A stretch of 64,000 nucleotides of DNA, from the NCBI GenBank assembly GCA_030411725.1, contig MU839833.1, forward strand, positions 620,001 to 684,000, given 5' to 3'. Position numbers and translations under genes: made by a program. Origin of the DNA: Echria macrotheca. Its lineage: Eukaryota > Ascomycota > Sordariomycetes > Sordariales > Schizotheciaceae. This document shows positions 20,172-31,080 of this stretch, piece after piece. Below the pieces are notes generated by a model. It saw only the letters and a list, made by a program, of their open reading frames with translations. It was not told where the DNA came from and did not search any database. Each line of letters opens with the position of its first letter. Positions within the stretch are counted from its first letter, which is position 1.

Positions 20172-23100
20172 TGACGAACGATTTTCTTTTTTTCTCTCTC
20201 AACCATAATCACCAGCATTTGCGACGCACGGCATGAAACTGCATTGACTGCATGTTTTGCTACACTGCTGCATCACACGGGCGTTTTTTTTTTCTTCGTG
20301 ATGAAAATCAGAGCACGGTGTTCTTTGGGTTTTGCATCGATCAGGCAAGAGAGAGACACAGGGTAGAATGGCAGGAAAGGGGGGTCAGGATCAGGGAGGC
20401 GCCTCTGCAGGAAACCAAGATACCACCACTCGCGGTATTGCATGGGCGAATTAATGATATTTTGGTCGGTTGTTTGTTGCTTGGGCTGGGGCGTTTTACG
20501 GGACTGAGAGCCTTCGAGGCATCATTCACGGCGTTTTTTTTGGGAGGGGGCATGGTCACCAGGTGGCAGTTCAGTATCTACCCTAATAATATTAGGAAGA
20601 AACTCGATGCATCTCCTCGCACATATGGCGAGATGAATGCATGGCAGGCAGCTTGAGGATTTTTGGTCATATTAGATGATAATTGACGAACTTCTTGTGC
20701 TGCCGATTACCTACCTATTCTGAGAAATGAGATGCTACGGTCCTGTGAAGTGGTCAAAGTGGAAGGATCTGATAGGTGGTGGGTGTCTACTATCCCGCAA
20801 TCCCACAGGTGACCGAATGAGGATGCCCGACACACCGCGCCGCGTTCATTTGCGTCTTGTTTTGTTTTTTTTATTGTCTGTGAGTGCTTTCGTGTTTGGC
20901 CGCAGGTATCGATCGATCGCCCCGTTGATGGCTCGAGGAGGCGGGGGGCAGGCAGGAGGTTGAGAACCGTGACCAAGCAGGCTGGCCGGCATTAAGGTAG
21001 TTACAGAGTACCTACGTACCCTACCTGCAATTTCTTGTTTACACTTTTCGCGTAGGTTTTTCTCACATGGCGTCTTCGTAGCGTCACTGGAAAGCGGTCG
21101 CATGTGTGGGTGGTGGTGGTGGGGTTGAGGGGAATCCAACCTCCTCTCTCACCGACCAAGTAAGTGCATGAATGTTTACAAATGCTTCTGCCGTGATGAA
21201 ATACTTTGGTAGTGGCCAGAGAGGATGGATGATACATCATCCAATGAGAATTAGCGGTGGTTGGGTATCCGCCTCTCTCAAACGATAGGAGGAGAGAAAA
21301 AGAGGGGTTGTGTTGTTGTTGTGCTGCCACGTCTTCGGTTTCCTAACCACCCCTTTTTTTTTTGCCCCGCGTTTTTTTTCTTACTTGTTGATAACTACCC
21401 CACGCGCAACGCGCGATTCGCGGCCTTGGTTTTTGGGCCAAGCAGGACAGGACAGGACGTGGACGTGTTTGGTCCGGGCTGGGCTGGGCCAACTGGGTGG
21501 TCGGTCGGTCGGTCGGTCGCATGATCTGTATACCTACCTACCTAAGTACCATGAGGTTTATGCATTATGAAGATGGCTAGGCGAGGATGGATGCCAGCAA
21601 AATGTGTTTGGTACGCTCGCGTGTACCGCTTTTTTACATTTGGCGATTGGTTGTTGTGTTGGTGGTGGTTTTTGTTGGGGGCTGCCTGTGGGTGGTTCGC
21701 CCGGAAGGAACACCGTGACATTTCGGCACTCGGGGGTCGGATGGTCGGGTCGGGATCTGAGTGTACTCTACCAACTTACCAGCGGACACAGGTACGCAAT
21801 GGTGTGGATGGTGGTTGGTGGTTGGTGGCAACGGTCCAACCAACTACGACAACCCCGCCACGCGAACTGCTGTGTAGATTTTTCTTGGTTTTTGGTAGTC
21901 ATCAGCATGGTCAGCCTGGGCCGTTGTTGGGATGTTCGGCAGCAACCCAACGGACTGGTTGGAGAACCTCTTGTTGGGCAGGAACTTCTCTTCAGAACAG
22001 CCTCGCCAAAAGATCCCCCGGGGAATTTTTCTTCTGACTGGATGAGAGAACGGGTCACTCGTCCAGAGACAGCCTCACGTCAGCCCTCCTGGCAGGCGGG
22101 AGCAAGCAGGTTGTCAAAGGAGGCTTTTCCCTTTCCCCGCATGTTGTGTCCCCAGGTGGAATTCCCCGGTTTACGTCTGCATCGGCATTGCGGCAAGGTA
22201 TACACGTAGTTTCGGAAGGTTGATGGGCTGAATTGTCATATGCATGTTTTCGGCGCCATCAAGCGCCAATTCGGGATATCTCTTCGATGAAGTGACTCGA
22301 TTCCAGGGTTTGTGGAGAAGACCCCAGCAACATGGCGTTGAGGCTCGCGGACAGGGGGGTCCGACGATGACGCACCTTTCCCCTGGCGCACACAAGATCT
22401 TTGCAGCAAGATCGAATCTGGAATCGACGGGATTCCTTACGGACACATATTGTTGAAAGATGGCGAGGCTCGAGGATGGTAAGCAATGAGCTTCTTCTGG
22501 AAGCGAAGCGCATCGAACCGTAGGCGAAAATTCCAACCGAGAGATCCGGATCGCAGTCGCAGTCGCATCGAGTTTGAAGTCCGCGCGGTCCCAACAACGC
22601 GGAATCGCCCCCCTCCTCCAGCCACAGGCGTTCAGCAAGGAGTACGGGACGTTAACAGTTTCCCTTGGCGGGCGGGTGGACGCGTGTTTGCAGGCGGGCC
22701 GGGCATAGCCACGTTCCCAACATCGAAGTTGCAGGCTGACGGCTGACGAGGCAGATCCGCGTATCTTGCTGGGTTTGCTCATAATGGCAAATAAACACGA
22801 TGTGGCTTTTTGGGATTTGCTCCTGCCGTTTCCCATACCTCGGCTAGGTAATTTGGTGGTTGTTCTCGTGATGGACGTTCGGGATCCAGTGGTCATGAGG
22901 GAGCTTGCCACATGCGAAACCGAACACCGAACCCATGGCCACCTTGGTGTGGGGTGGCTGAGCTGTGCGAGCAAAATGTGGCCCGTGCATAGATAAGCTA
23001 CGGAATAGGGAAGCGTGATTCTTGGACAACCACGATCCAAGAGCGCCACAATATTGATTTCGACACGTCATGCGGCAAAACGGCGATTCATTCTCCGATT

Positions 23101-23656
23101 CGAAAAATATTCGACAAGCATCTCTTTGAATCTCTTAGTTTCGTGGCTTCAACGACTGACAGTGTCAGGGTCAGTGTCGTGTTCGCTTCCAAGACGTGAG
23201 CTCAGCCCCAACCCGGGATGCTTCAGACATCAAACGCGAACAATACGATATCAGATTACGCATGACACAGCCTCGAGTGCATCTAAGCATCTAACCACTC
23301 AAAGATTCATCACAGTAGGTACCGAAGACTGATGAGACTAGCCGTGATCAGTGCTTCTCACGGGAGCACTGCATCCTTCCCTCCTCAACAAATCGAAGAT
23401 GCCAGTTCTTCGTTCTCAAGGAAGGTGTTGAACACAATTGATACCCAAGACGTGGAACATGGCTTAGCCAGCCAAGCCCCTTTTCTTTCCTTCGTTCCGT
23501 CTACCTGATTCGTCCTTCGTCTGAAACGAGCGGAAACCTTTTCTCCTCAACTTTTTTCGTCACCGCCAGCCTGCGGCCTGCCATTGCTGGGCAGACTCGT
23601 CTAGAAAGACCGGATCGCCTCCGAGTGTCCACGATCGGCATTCCAGACGCAACGCA
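20172..23656. other. gene-poor intergenic region with simple repeats
   Basis: No supported gene in 3.5 kb. The stretch 21250-21950 has T-runs, GGTC and GTGG words and a (GGTC)5 tract at about 21499-21519, followed by TACC repeats at 21531-21545. A 292-residue frame on the minus strand (22171-23049) has Arg/Ser/Cys-rich shadow-like composition and no domain, so I do not call it. Confidence 0.5.
21499..21545. repeat. simple repeats (GGTC)n and (TACC)n
   Basis: Five GGTC units, then a short spacer and about three TACC units. This is a microsatellite in non-coding DNA. Confidence 0.8.
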
Positions 23657-25798
23657 TCACTTCAGCCTCAGCACCTTGTCTTTCCACCCTGGAAGCTGCG
23701 TCAGCTCCTCGACCACGGCCGCATAACCCAGAATCCGAAGCCCCCCTTGATACCCATCATCGACTAACATGACCATAACACTCCGCTTATCAATCCAAGT
23801 CCCGTATGCACCGCTCAAATAGTTCTGCTTGTTACCAATTTTCGCCGCATACGGTCCACAACCTCGAGGGTTGGGGGCCAAGGTCCATGGGTTTCCCTGG
23901 TAGTCCTGGAACTTGACTTCGTGCGTCTCAGTCGGAACACCATCACTCTGCACTGGGATGCGCGTAACGGATATAGCAGGAGCCGTGATGGTCAGAAAGC
24001 CCTCTGCATCAATCGACCCTCGTGGGGTGTTTCTCAGCCACCAGATCAGACCTCCGGCGGCCCGAGACGCATTGATTTCACCAATCTCCTCGCTGATAAC
24101 AAGACCAGACCCCGAGGCGCTTGGTTTGGGTATAATAGGAAGCACTGACAAGTCCTTTCCGGGCGTGATCTGTGGTACGATTGCCAGCCATTCTGCCCTG
24201 CCACCCTTGGCAAGCAGTTTGCGCATCATATCGACCAAGGCTAGTGTCCTGTCGCTTGCTGTGTACTTGGATGGGTCCAGATCCACGCCAAAAAGACCCA
24301 TGATACTGAATACCATGTCGACAGGACGATACGCAGTTCGCATGACCGCTGCTCTCCAAATCGCGGAAGGCGCTCCGTCAGTGCCCTGAAGATCGAGTGC
24401 GCCGATGAGCGAGTGCAGATGCACACTGTCTTCGGTCCCATTTACAAGGAGTCTGATGGGATACCTTTCGCTGCTCATGTCTCCATTTAGTGTCGTGATA
24501 TAATACTCCCCCCGGATCGAAATATCCAGGAGCTGTCTCATGTTGGACATTGCAGCTCGGCCAGGCACAATGACATCCACATAAGCTGGAAAGATGGCCT
24601 GTAGGCAGCATGGGCCATCCGTCCACGAGTAAAGCACCTCACATCTGCTCGGGGCAAGGGCTTCCTGGAGCGTCCATGCCCGGCGAACCCACGATGTCTC
24701 CTCGTCCAGCCGAACCAGCCGAGACAGGCCGCCGGGAAGAATGAGACAGGCGTGGCAGTGCTGGTAAATCGAATACATCCGCTGGATCTGCCACGCCTTG
24801 TCGTCGTCATCGCCCTGCTTGATGCAGAATCCGTCGATCCACAAGAGGTTGCAGTTCATGTGGAGGGTGGCTCGGCAAGCAATCTGGAGGATGTCGATCG
24901 AGATTGGATCGGCGTTGCTGGCGCCTTCGATAGCTAAAGTCGGCCCTGGTTCGGTTCCTTTTGGTGGCGGTATTCCCCTCCAGACGTACGACATGGCAAC
25001 ATAGCGTTTCTCGGGCAAGGCTTCAAAGTCCAAGACGCGGAGGCGCGCCCCATCGGCCAAACTCCTCGCGTCGATGAAGCGGTATCTCCGTGACGGGATC
25101 TCAGCTAGAGATATGGGTCCCTCGGAGATGCTTTCGAAAGGGATGTCGAATACGACCGGGAACTTGTCGCCTCGCCTCAGGCGTAACGTGCGGATGTGGG
25201 CTTCTATCGCCTGTAAATCTTCTCCATTCGCCTTGGAGCTGACGCGTTCGAGGATCCGGATGGCCGTATCGAGGTCTTCTGGCAGCTTGAGGACATTGTA
25301 CATGGCTTCCCAAAGAAGGCTGAGTTTCCCTGCCTTCTCCACGGGGGACTTGCCGGAATAGTCTCCAAGACCGAGGTCCTCCAAGTCGCCACGAAGCTGC
25401 ACTGCTCGGTGCAAGGCCAGCCTCCTCAGTTCTGGCTCCACAGCGGAGAGTGCTAGGGCTTCGTACGACTCGCTCAAGGTGAGAATCATGTCATGCCTCT
25501 CTTCGGGGGACAGCGATGAAGCGACGTTCGGGTCCCGATTCCACGCCGCCACGACATTTTCAATGCCCAAGAGAGCACCAAGACGGTACGTGGGACTTTT
25601 CGGCACCTCACGGGAGCGTCCCATCAGTTTCCTGGCCAGGCTGATGGCCTGATGGGTCTGGTCGGGGGCGGTCAGGTTCCCACTGGCTTTCTTTTTCTCC
25701 TCTTCGAGTTCCTGGAGTGCCTCCTCATGAAGACGTTTGGCGACGGATTTGGAGCTCTCGGGAAACATTGAATAGGGGTCTTTCTCCGGGACAGACAT
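23657..25798 (-). CDS. HET-domain protein with helical N-terminal extension
   Basis: Single-exon protein of 713 residues. The HET domain starts near residue 264: YVAMSYVWRG (266-275), then NLLWIDGFCIKQGDDDDKAW (317-336), MYSIYQHCHACLILPG and VRRAWTLQEALAPSR (371-385). HET domains trigger the incompatibility cell-death reaction. Before it lie about 230 residues that are mostly helical and charged (EEALQELEEEKKKA, ERHDMILTLSESYEAL, LAIRILERVSSK-type segments); they might be TPR-like, but I cannot assign them. There is no NACHT or repeat domain. The C-terminal 200 residues include GGLIWWLRNTPRGSIDAEGF and look like a beta-rich module seen at the end of many HET proteins. ATG 25798 is the only upstream start in frame. 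Confidence 0.88.
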   Translation of the reverse strand: MSVPEKDPYSMFPESSKSVAKRLHEEALQELEEEKKKASGNLTAPDQTHQAISLARKLMGRSREVPKSPTYRLGALLGIENVVAAWNRDPNVASSLSPEERHDMILTLSESYEALALSAVEPELRRLALHRAVQLRGDLEDLGLGDYSGKSPVEKAGKLSLLWEAMYNVLKLPEDLDTAIRILERVSSKANGEDLQAIEAHIRTLRLRRGDKFPVVFDIPFESISEGPISLAEIPSRRYRFIDARSLADGARLRVLDFEALPEKRYVAMSYVWRGIPPPKGTEPGPTLAIEGASNADPISIDILQIACRATLHMNCNLLWIDGFCIKQGDDDDKAWQIQRMYSIYQHCHACLILPGGLSRLVRLDEETSWVRRAWTLQEALAPSRCEVLYSWTDGPCCLQAIFPAYVDVIVPGRAAMSNMRQLLDISIRGEYYITTLNGDMSSERYPIRLLVNGTEDSVHLHSLIGALDLQGTDGAPSAIWRAAVMRTAYRPVDMVFSIMGLFGVDLDPSKYTASDRTLALVDMMRKLLAKGGRAEWLAIVPQITPGKDLSVLPIIPKPSASGSGLVISEEIGEINASRAAGGLIWWLRNTPRGSIDAEGFLTITAPAISVTRIPVQSDGVPTETHEVKFQDYQGNPWTLAPNPRGCGPYAAKIGNKQNYLSGAYGTWIDKRSVMVMLVDDGYQGGLRILGYAAVVEELTQLPGWKDKVLRLK

Positions 25799-26664
25799 CG
25801 CGACTAACCGTTCCTTGGTCGCAGACGGTGAGCGAAAGTCAGCAATTACAGGGTAATTTTTGAGCTGACTGGGTTATTGGGGGACGAATTCCCAAGGCAT
25901 TCACAATTGGTGGCCCAATTTCCGTCACGTGCCATTGGGATGCAGGGAGAGCTCTGAGAGTTCTCTCCAACGATCTTGGCTGCCTAACAAAAAAGTCTAG
26001 AGATCTCAAAGTCTACCTGGTGTGTTCTTTGAACACCTACACAACAAGCCTCGCCGTTCACTAAACTACCCACAGGAGAAATGATACCATTTGGCGCATG
26101 TCTGTTTACTCGCCGACAGGAACTATTTGTTGGGCTAGGAAAGAGCACCCCAGACAAGATGGAAGGCACGCACGCGCCACAGACCCAGTATTTAACCACG
26201 GCCACAGGGCCATCTCCTCTTCAACAAAACAAGCATACTTACCTGCACTTCTTCAAATCCCCACTACAAGTGCCTCGATCCCCAAAACAAGAGATCCACC
26301 TTCTTAGTCTTGCCCCTCACCGCGATAAACTGGCGCCCATTGCCGCAGAACTGTCCACGGTGTCGTTACTAGAGAGCCCGAATATGACGCCTTGAGTTAC
26401 GTATGGGGGGGCGGGGCGCACATCCTCACGTACTTTCACCTTGGACGGATCACTCGTGCCGATTCGTGGAAGGACGCCTACAGTTAGTTGGCTTTCCACA
26501 GGACCCTGCTTGCCGTCGGGGTGGTGGGAGAGCTCATCATTGCAGAGGCTCCATGTTATTATCTTGGGTTCCTATCCGTATCCCGCAAAGTGCAGGAAGT
26601 CTCGGGGTTCGAAGATACCGTCATCTGTTATTATCCGAAACTGGGTCTCTATGAAAAAAGAAAA
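25799..26664. other. intergenic, no gene seen
   Basis: 866 bp between the HET gene start and the end of the VOC-protein gene. Short frames on the plus strand (26081-26740) have no coding character. Confidence 0.5.
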
Positions 26665-27150
26665 TCAAGCCTTGCAAACCGCCTCAAGCCGCCACCCATC
26701 GGGATCGACCACAAACGCAGCGAAATACCGCTCCCCGTAGTGCTTCCTCACGCCGGGAAGCCCGTTGTCGGACCCGCCGAACCCGAGAGCCATGGCGTGG
26801 AACTCGACGACGGCGTCGCGCGTGGGCGCGTTGAAGGCGAGATGGAAGCCCGGGCCGGGCGGGGAGGCGTCGTCGCCGAACTCGAAGATGTTTAAGATCT
26901 CGTGGTCGGCGTCGGGGCCGAAGCCTAGCGTGCGGACTTTTTTGCTGCTGGCGGTTGACGGAGGAGGAGAAGAGGTGGTGTCAGGGTCCGGGGGGGCGGT
27001 GCCGCCCTTGGATGGGTCCTCGCTGTCGAAGACTAGATTGAGGCCGAGGGGCGAGAGGGCGGCGCTGTAGAAGGCTTTGGAGACGGTGTAGGAATGGACG
27101 CCTATTGAGATGTGGCCTAGGCCTAGTACGGAGGGAGTGGGTTGTGACAT
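26665..27150 (-). CDS. VOC-superfamily (glyoxalase/bleomycin-resistance fold) protein
   Basis: Single-domain protein of 161 residues starting at ATG 27150 (MSQPTPSVLGLGHISIGVHS). The N-terminal LGHISIGV strand supplies a metal-ligand histidine. YSAALSPLGLNLVF is the first helix-strand unit. GFHLAFNAPTRDAVVEFHAMAL and HYGERYFAAFVVDPDGWRLE match the second half, with the glutamate in RLEAVC as the likely last ligand. An insert of Pro/Ser/Thr (about residues 48-70) separates the halves. The family covers glyoxalase, dioxygenase and resistance proteins; substrate is unknown. The longer open frame to 27285 lacks family sequence. Confidence 0.88.
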   Translation of the reverse strand: MSQPTPSVLGLGHISIGVHSYTVSKAFYSAALSPLGLNLVFDSEDPSKGGTAPPDPDTTSSPPPSTASSKKVRTLGFGPDADHEILNIFEFGDDASPPGPGFHLAFNAPTRDAVVEFHAMALGFGGSDNGLPGVRKHYGERYFAAFVVDPDGWRLEAVCKA

Positions 27151-27443
27151 TGTTAAGACGGAAGTTTGCGCGTGATGGGGGTTTTGGGGGGCCGAGGGAA
27201 GGGATGAGTGAGCGAGCGCGTTGGACCCCGCATAACGTTTATCTTGTGTCTCTCTCTGTCTCTGGATGGTGCACTTTCGGATCACTGGATGCAGGGAGGC
27301 AAAGATGGAGGGTTAGGGTTTATCTCGATGAGATTTTCTCTGCGAGCATCTTGAAGGAGTGCTATCATCTCGGTGGAATCTAAGCTAGGTAGGTATCTGG
27401 CATTACACGGGTTGGAAGGGTAAGTGTTGAAGCTTTCTTGGGT

Positions 27444-27467
27444 AGTAGGTACTAGCTAGTACCTACT
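27444..27467. repeat. 24-bp perfect palindrome
   Basis: The half-site is AGTAGGTACTAG, followed immediately by its exact reverse complement. It is built from the ACCTA/TAGGT words that recur in this intergenic region. Confidence 0.95.
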
Positions 27468-27821
27468 TAACAGCATTGATTCCTCTATGGAGAGGAAGTC
27501 CCCGATCCGCTCCTAATCAGAACAAGAGGCTCTTCTTACCCGGTACACATTTTATGCCATCGGCGCAACAGCACTGAAAACACGTCGATCGATAACGTCT
27601 AATTACCCGTATGCAAGATTATCTCTCTCTCTCTCTCTGTGTCCGACTTTTGGCCCCTCGCCTCGGTACCATCCGACGTCGTTGGCTCGGCTAATGTCCA
27701 GGATTCTCCTATATTGACATTCCCACAAGCGAACCTTTTTTCCATGTTTGGACTTGATCTCTTGACTGGTCAGAGGTTAATAAGTTAGTGTTTTGCCACT
27801 GCCACTGACCAGTCCCAGCCG

Positions 27822-27847
27822 CATGCCATGCCATGCCATGCCATGCC
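27822..27847. repeat. CATGC pentanucleotide tandem repeat
   Basis: Five consecutive CATGC units in non-coding DNA upstream of the SH3-like secreted-protein gene. Confidence 0.9.
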
Positions 27848-28406
27848 CCCTTTGTGAAAGAGATGAAAATTTGTGTGCCCAATTGATTTGAGGTGGACAA
27901 GCTTGCAACCCACCCATCGTCTCGGACCTTGGTAGCGTCTGTCTCCCAGCGCCAGACAGGCTTGATTAGGAAGGTTGCGCTGGGGATATATAGAACCTCA
28001 TACGTACCTAGGTAGTTTGGATATTGTTCTCTCTCTCTCTTGGGTTTCCTTGATTTTTTTGGCTACAAAGATCAGAATCGACCGCTGTTCAGTACACATA
28101 TATTCCCGCGTCTTGTCCCCGATTCTTCCTCCTTCCTCCACTCCGTTGTTTGGAACATACATATCGTCTCTGATTCCTACCTACCCAAGATACCTACCTA
28201 CCTAGCCAGACAACCAAACATACCTACATACCTTACATTGGCTATCCTGAGAAGAGGTACTCAAATCGGTTGCCTACCTTTTTTTCTCCCACCTTATCTA
28301 CGGCTCCCACTAGGTACCTAGCCACGATATCTCGAGAGTACAACGCGACTCCTCGCCACCCAACAAGCCCTACTCTTACCAAAAAATCACCACAGAGACC
28401 GAAAAA

Positions 28407-28891
28407 ATGAACACCCTCGTCACAAGTTTTCTGGTCCTGATACCCTGTGCGGCTGCCGCGGCACTGAGCATTCCCCCCCGCGACAGCGACACCCAGGCAA
28501 CCGCCCAGACCTGCCGCGTCGAGGGCACCGTCGCGCCGGTGAACTGCCGCGGCGGTGCCGGGCGGGCCTATCCGGTCGTGGGCACGCTCGAGCCGGGCGA
28601 GTACTTTTCTGTTGGGTGCACGGTTGAGGGGGAGGGGATTGATGGTGAAAGGTATTTATGTTTCTCTTTCTTTCTGGATTCCGTATGTTTGCCGGTACGG
28701 GTATGGATGCTGACTTGTAGCGTTGATAGCGCATGGGGATACGTCTCCTCGCTGGGCTGCTGGGTGTCGATTCGCTGGGCGGATTTGGGCTGTAAGCGTG
28801 AGTTTATACCTCTCTCGGAATTCTTTGTGTGATGATTTCAAGGGCTGTGCTGATAACCATTTCAGGTGCTCTGGAAACTTGCCAGGGGTAA
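28407..28891 (+). CDS. small secreted cysteine-rich SH3-like protein
   Basis: 115-residue preprotein. Exons: 28407-28651, 28721-28797, 28866-28891; introns of 69 and 68 nt have branch sites GCTGAC and GCTGATAAC. A signal peptide covers about residues 1-20 (MNTLVTSFLVLIPCAAAAAL). The mature part has six cysteines (TCRVEG, VNCRGG, VGCTV, LGCWV, LGCKR, ETCQG), enough for three disulfides. VNCRGGAGRAYPVVGTLEPG followed by WGYVSSLGCWV resembles bacterial-type SH3 (SH3b) domains, which bind peptidoglycan or cell-wall material in bacteria. Function here is unknown: wall binding, antimicrobial or effector roles are all possible. The short last exon ends after the sixth cysteine. Confidence 0.8.
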
Positions 28892-29059
28892 AATGGCGTA
28901 TATAGGTCCAGAGATGTATTGAACGTGTTTTGTAAGCATACGAATTACCAGGTCACAGTATGATTGTATGAAACCCAGATTGATTACTATTCGTGTGCTT
29001 TCTTATTACCATATCGTGGTGCCTCCAAACGACATTCATCTTGACTACATCCATCCGGC

Positions 29060-30094
29060 TCAAGCACTAGCAGCAACGGCCTTGTCCGCCTCGACAAACT
29101 GCACAAACGAATCCTTCATCGACTCGCTCAGCGGGATATACTTGATGCCCAACACCTTCTCCGCCTTGGAGCCATCCACCGCATAACTCTCGGGAACCTT
29201 CCCCGGCGTCCCCTCGGGGAGTTTATCCTTCAGCTCCGGCAGCTCACTCCTCAACGAGTCCACGACACTCTGATAATCGAAATGCTGGCCCATCAGGAAC
29301 CGCTGCCCGCCGGCCTCGGGAATCTCAAACGCGGCGAGGTGCGCCGCGCCGAGCGTGCGCACATCCACAAACCCACCAAAATCAAACCCGGGCACCTCGG
29401 ACGCGCCAATGATGGAATACAGCATGTGGCTCGACTCGTTGAGGTGCTTCGTATCCTTGACCCCGCCCACGTGCGGCCCAAACACCCAGGCGGGATTCAG
29501 CACGACCAGATCAAACTGCGGCTTCTCGGCCGCGACATAGTCCCACATGGCCTTCTCGGCGAGCGCCTTGGAGGCGCAGTAGGCCGCGCCGCCGGGCGCG
29601 CCCGTGGCCGTCTCGTAGTCCATCGGGTTCCAGTCCGCCTCGGTGTACGTGTACCCGACGCGCGTGCCCTGCATCACGTCCAGGATGGCGGCGAACGAGG
29701 ACGTCACGACGATGCGCCTCACGTCCTTGCCGTAGGCCGAGGCCGCTTTGACTATCGCTAGCGAGCCGCCGATGGCCGGGTCGAGCAGGTCGCGCTTGTT
29801 GTCCTCGACGTTCAGCACGAACGGCGACGCAACGTGGATCACGCCCGTGATGGGCTTGGCGGGGTTCGCGAAGGCCGGCTCGAACAGCTCGGGCTTGGTG
29901 ATGTCGGGCACGACGGCGAAGGAGAGCTTGTCGCTGTGAGCCGAAAACTTGTCGCGCACGCCGGCCGTCGAGGACTCGGACCGCACGACGCCGCGGACGT
30001 GGTAGCCCTTTTCGAGGGCTTGCTGGATGATGTGGCTGCCGACGTAGCTGTTGGCGCCTGTCAGGAGGAGGGTCTGCTCGGAGGGGCTGGTCAT
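29060..30094 (-). CDS. extended SDR reductase, Gre2/ketoreductase-like
   Basis: NAD(P)-dependent reductase of 344 residues, single exon. The Rossmann motif is LLTGANSYVGSHI (around 11-22), which is the TGxxxxxG form of extended SDRs. HVASPF and VVTSSFAAI carry the structural and catalytic Ser positions, and the YxxxK pair is Y172/K176 in AAYCASKALAEKA. VVLNPAWVFGPHV is typical of Gre2-like methylglyoxal/ketone reductases and dihydroflavonol-reductase relatives. Yeast Gre2 reduces methylglyoxal and many ketones; the substrate here is unknown. A TATA box lies about 100 bp upstream (30094-30103). The gene sits between the SH3-like gene and an alpha/beta hydrolase. Confidence 0.92.
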   Translation of the reverse strand: MTSPSEQTLLLTGANSYVGSHIIQQALEKGYHVRGVVRSESSTAGVRDKFSAHSDKLSFAVVPDITKPELFEPAFANPAKPITGVIHVASPFVLNVEDNKRDLLDPAIGGSLAIVKAASAYGKDVRRIVVTSSFAAILDVMQGTRVGYTYTEADWNPMDYETATGAPGGAAYCASKALAEKAMWDYVAAEKPQFDLVVLNPAWVFGPHVGGVKDTKHLNESSHMLYSIIGASEVPGFDFGGFVDVRTLGAAHLAAFEIPEAGGQRFLMGQHFDYQSVVDSLRSELPELKDKLPEGTPGKVPESYAVDGSKAEKVLGIKYIPLSESMKDSFVQFVEADKAVAASA

Positions 30095-30103
30095 TTTGGG
30101 TCG
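30094..30103 (-). promoter_or_regulatory. uncertain
   Basis: This entry marks only the start-codon edge of the reductase gene. The TATA box itself is listed separately at 30194-30203. Confidence 0.1.
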
Positions 30104-30193
30104 TGGTTTTCTTTGTTATGCTTTGTAGTATGAGATGGAAAGATGTTTGATGGTGGTCTTTTTGTTCTAGTTCAAGACGGGCCGCAGATGGGA

Positions 30194-30203
30194 CCTTTAT
30201 ATA
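30194..30203 (-). promoter_or_regulatory. TATA box of the Gre2-like reductase
   Basis: Minus-strand TATATAAAGG, about 100 bp before the ATG at 30094. (The reductase entry's 30094-30103 position for this box is superseded by this one.). Confidence 0.6.
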
Positions 30204-31080
30204 GCCAAGACATGTCTATCTCGTCGACAAAGAGACATACGCTGAGATAAGCTTTTGCCCGTTCCAACCACGGAGGACGGCATGAGATCGCGGACCGACT
30301 TTGGTCCTTGTGTGTTTCGGCGGTAAGCCTCTCTTTACCTCGGGATCTCCTCGAGATATCTGCATCGAAGCTTGGCGTCGCAAATCCGATGTACACCCAT
30401 TGGATATCGGTATGCTCAGTAAGCAAGCAGCAGAACGCGGGCCAAAGAACACTGGGCGTGGGTTTGTGTTGCAAAGCCTGCAGCTGGCTCCCGGCCGGCT
30501 GTCCAAGGCGCGCCCAATGGCCACTGCCGTCACCTCAAGCTTTCGGGTAGTCCGCCAATGACAACTTTTGGCCCAGTGGTGTCTGCGAAAAAGGCGCGAG
30601 CAGGCACCGGCATATTCCCGGCAGTTTCCCGGCAGTCGAGAGGGAATTCCCCCGCGGAGATATGTCAACCCTGCAATGATTCGGAGAGATCTCTATTCGA
30701 ATATGCTTTTTCATTTGAAGTTGAAAAAAACGCGGAGGATCCGAGGAAAACGGTGATATGCATGCAGTATTGGCACGGCGTTGTAGGCCGGCGGGCGGTG
30801 TTAGGCGTTATGCTCGTAGGTAGGGAGTGGCGAAAAGGAGCAGAGAAAAAAACCCGGCCCGCTTCACCCCCGACATGCCGACACGGAGCAACTCGGCAGA
30901 GGAGACCTCGATGCTCCGCGGGCGACCAAAACATAACGTTCCGGCCCGTGTTACCACCGCGCATCACCGGTATCTGCCTCCCGGGACTGATGACTGATAA
31001 TAAAATGATATCCCAAAACCAAACTCGACACATCAAATTTCTCTCTATTGGGAGCACACACCGAGACTCTCCAACATCTC
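30204..31080. other. intergenic, no gene seen
   Basis: The longest frame (30558-31112 plus, 184 residues) overlaps the end of the hydrolase gene and has no recognisable domain. Confidence 0.5.

Larger units (their letters stand above)
27151..28406. other. intergenic with ACCTA-type words, palindrome and microsatellites
   Basis: No gene seen in 1.26 kb. It holds a perfect 24-bp palindrome (27444-27467), a CT dinucleotide run (27621-27640), a CATGC tandem run (27822-27847) and many TACCTA/TAGGTA words (27380-27470, 28005-28325). The last 150 bp is a C/A-rich leader before the secreted-protein gene. Confidence 0.6.

Noticed and set aside
22171..23049. 292-residue minus-strand frame
   Set aside because: No recognisable domain, unusual Arg/Ser/Cys/Pro make-up, no promoter or splice support.
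26590..26625. TTCGA-containing word suggestive of a tRNA T-loop
   Set aside because: The flanking bases do not form a T-stem, and no acceptor, D-arm or anticodon arm is present. Similar words at 12255 and 53322 fail in the same way.
30094..30103. Position first noted for the reductase TATA box
   Set aside because: This is the start-codon edge of the gene; the TATA box is at 30194-30203.
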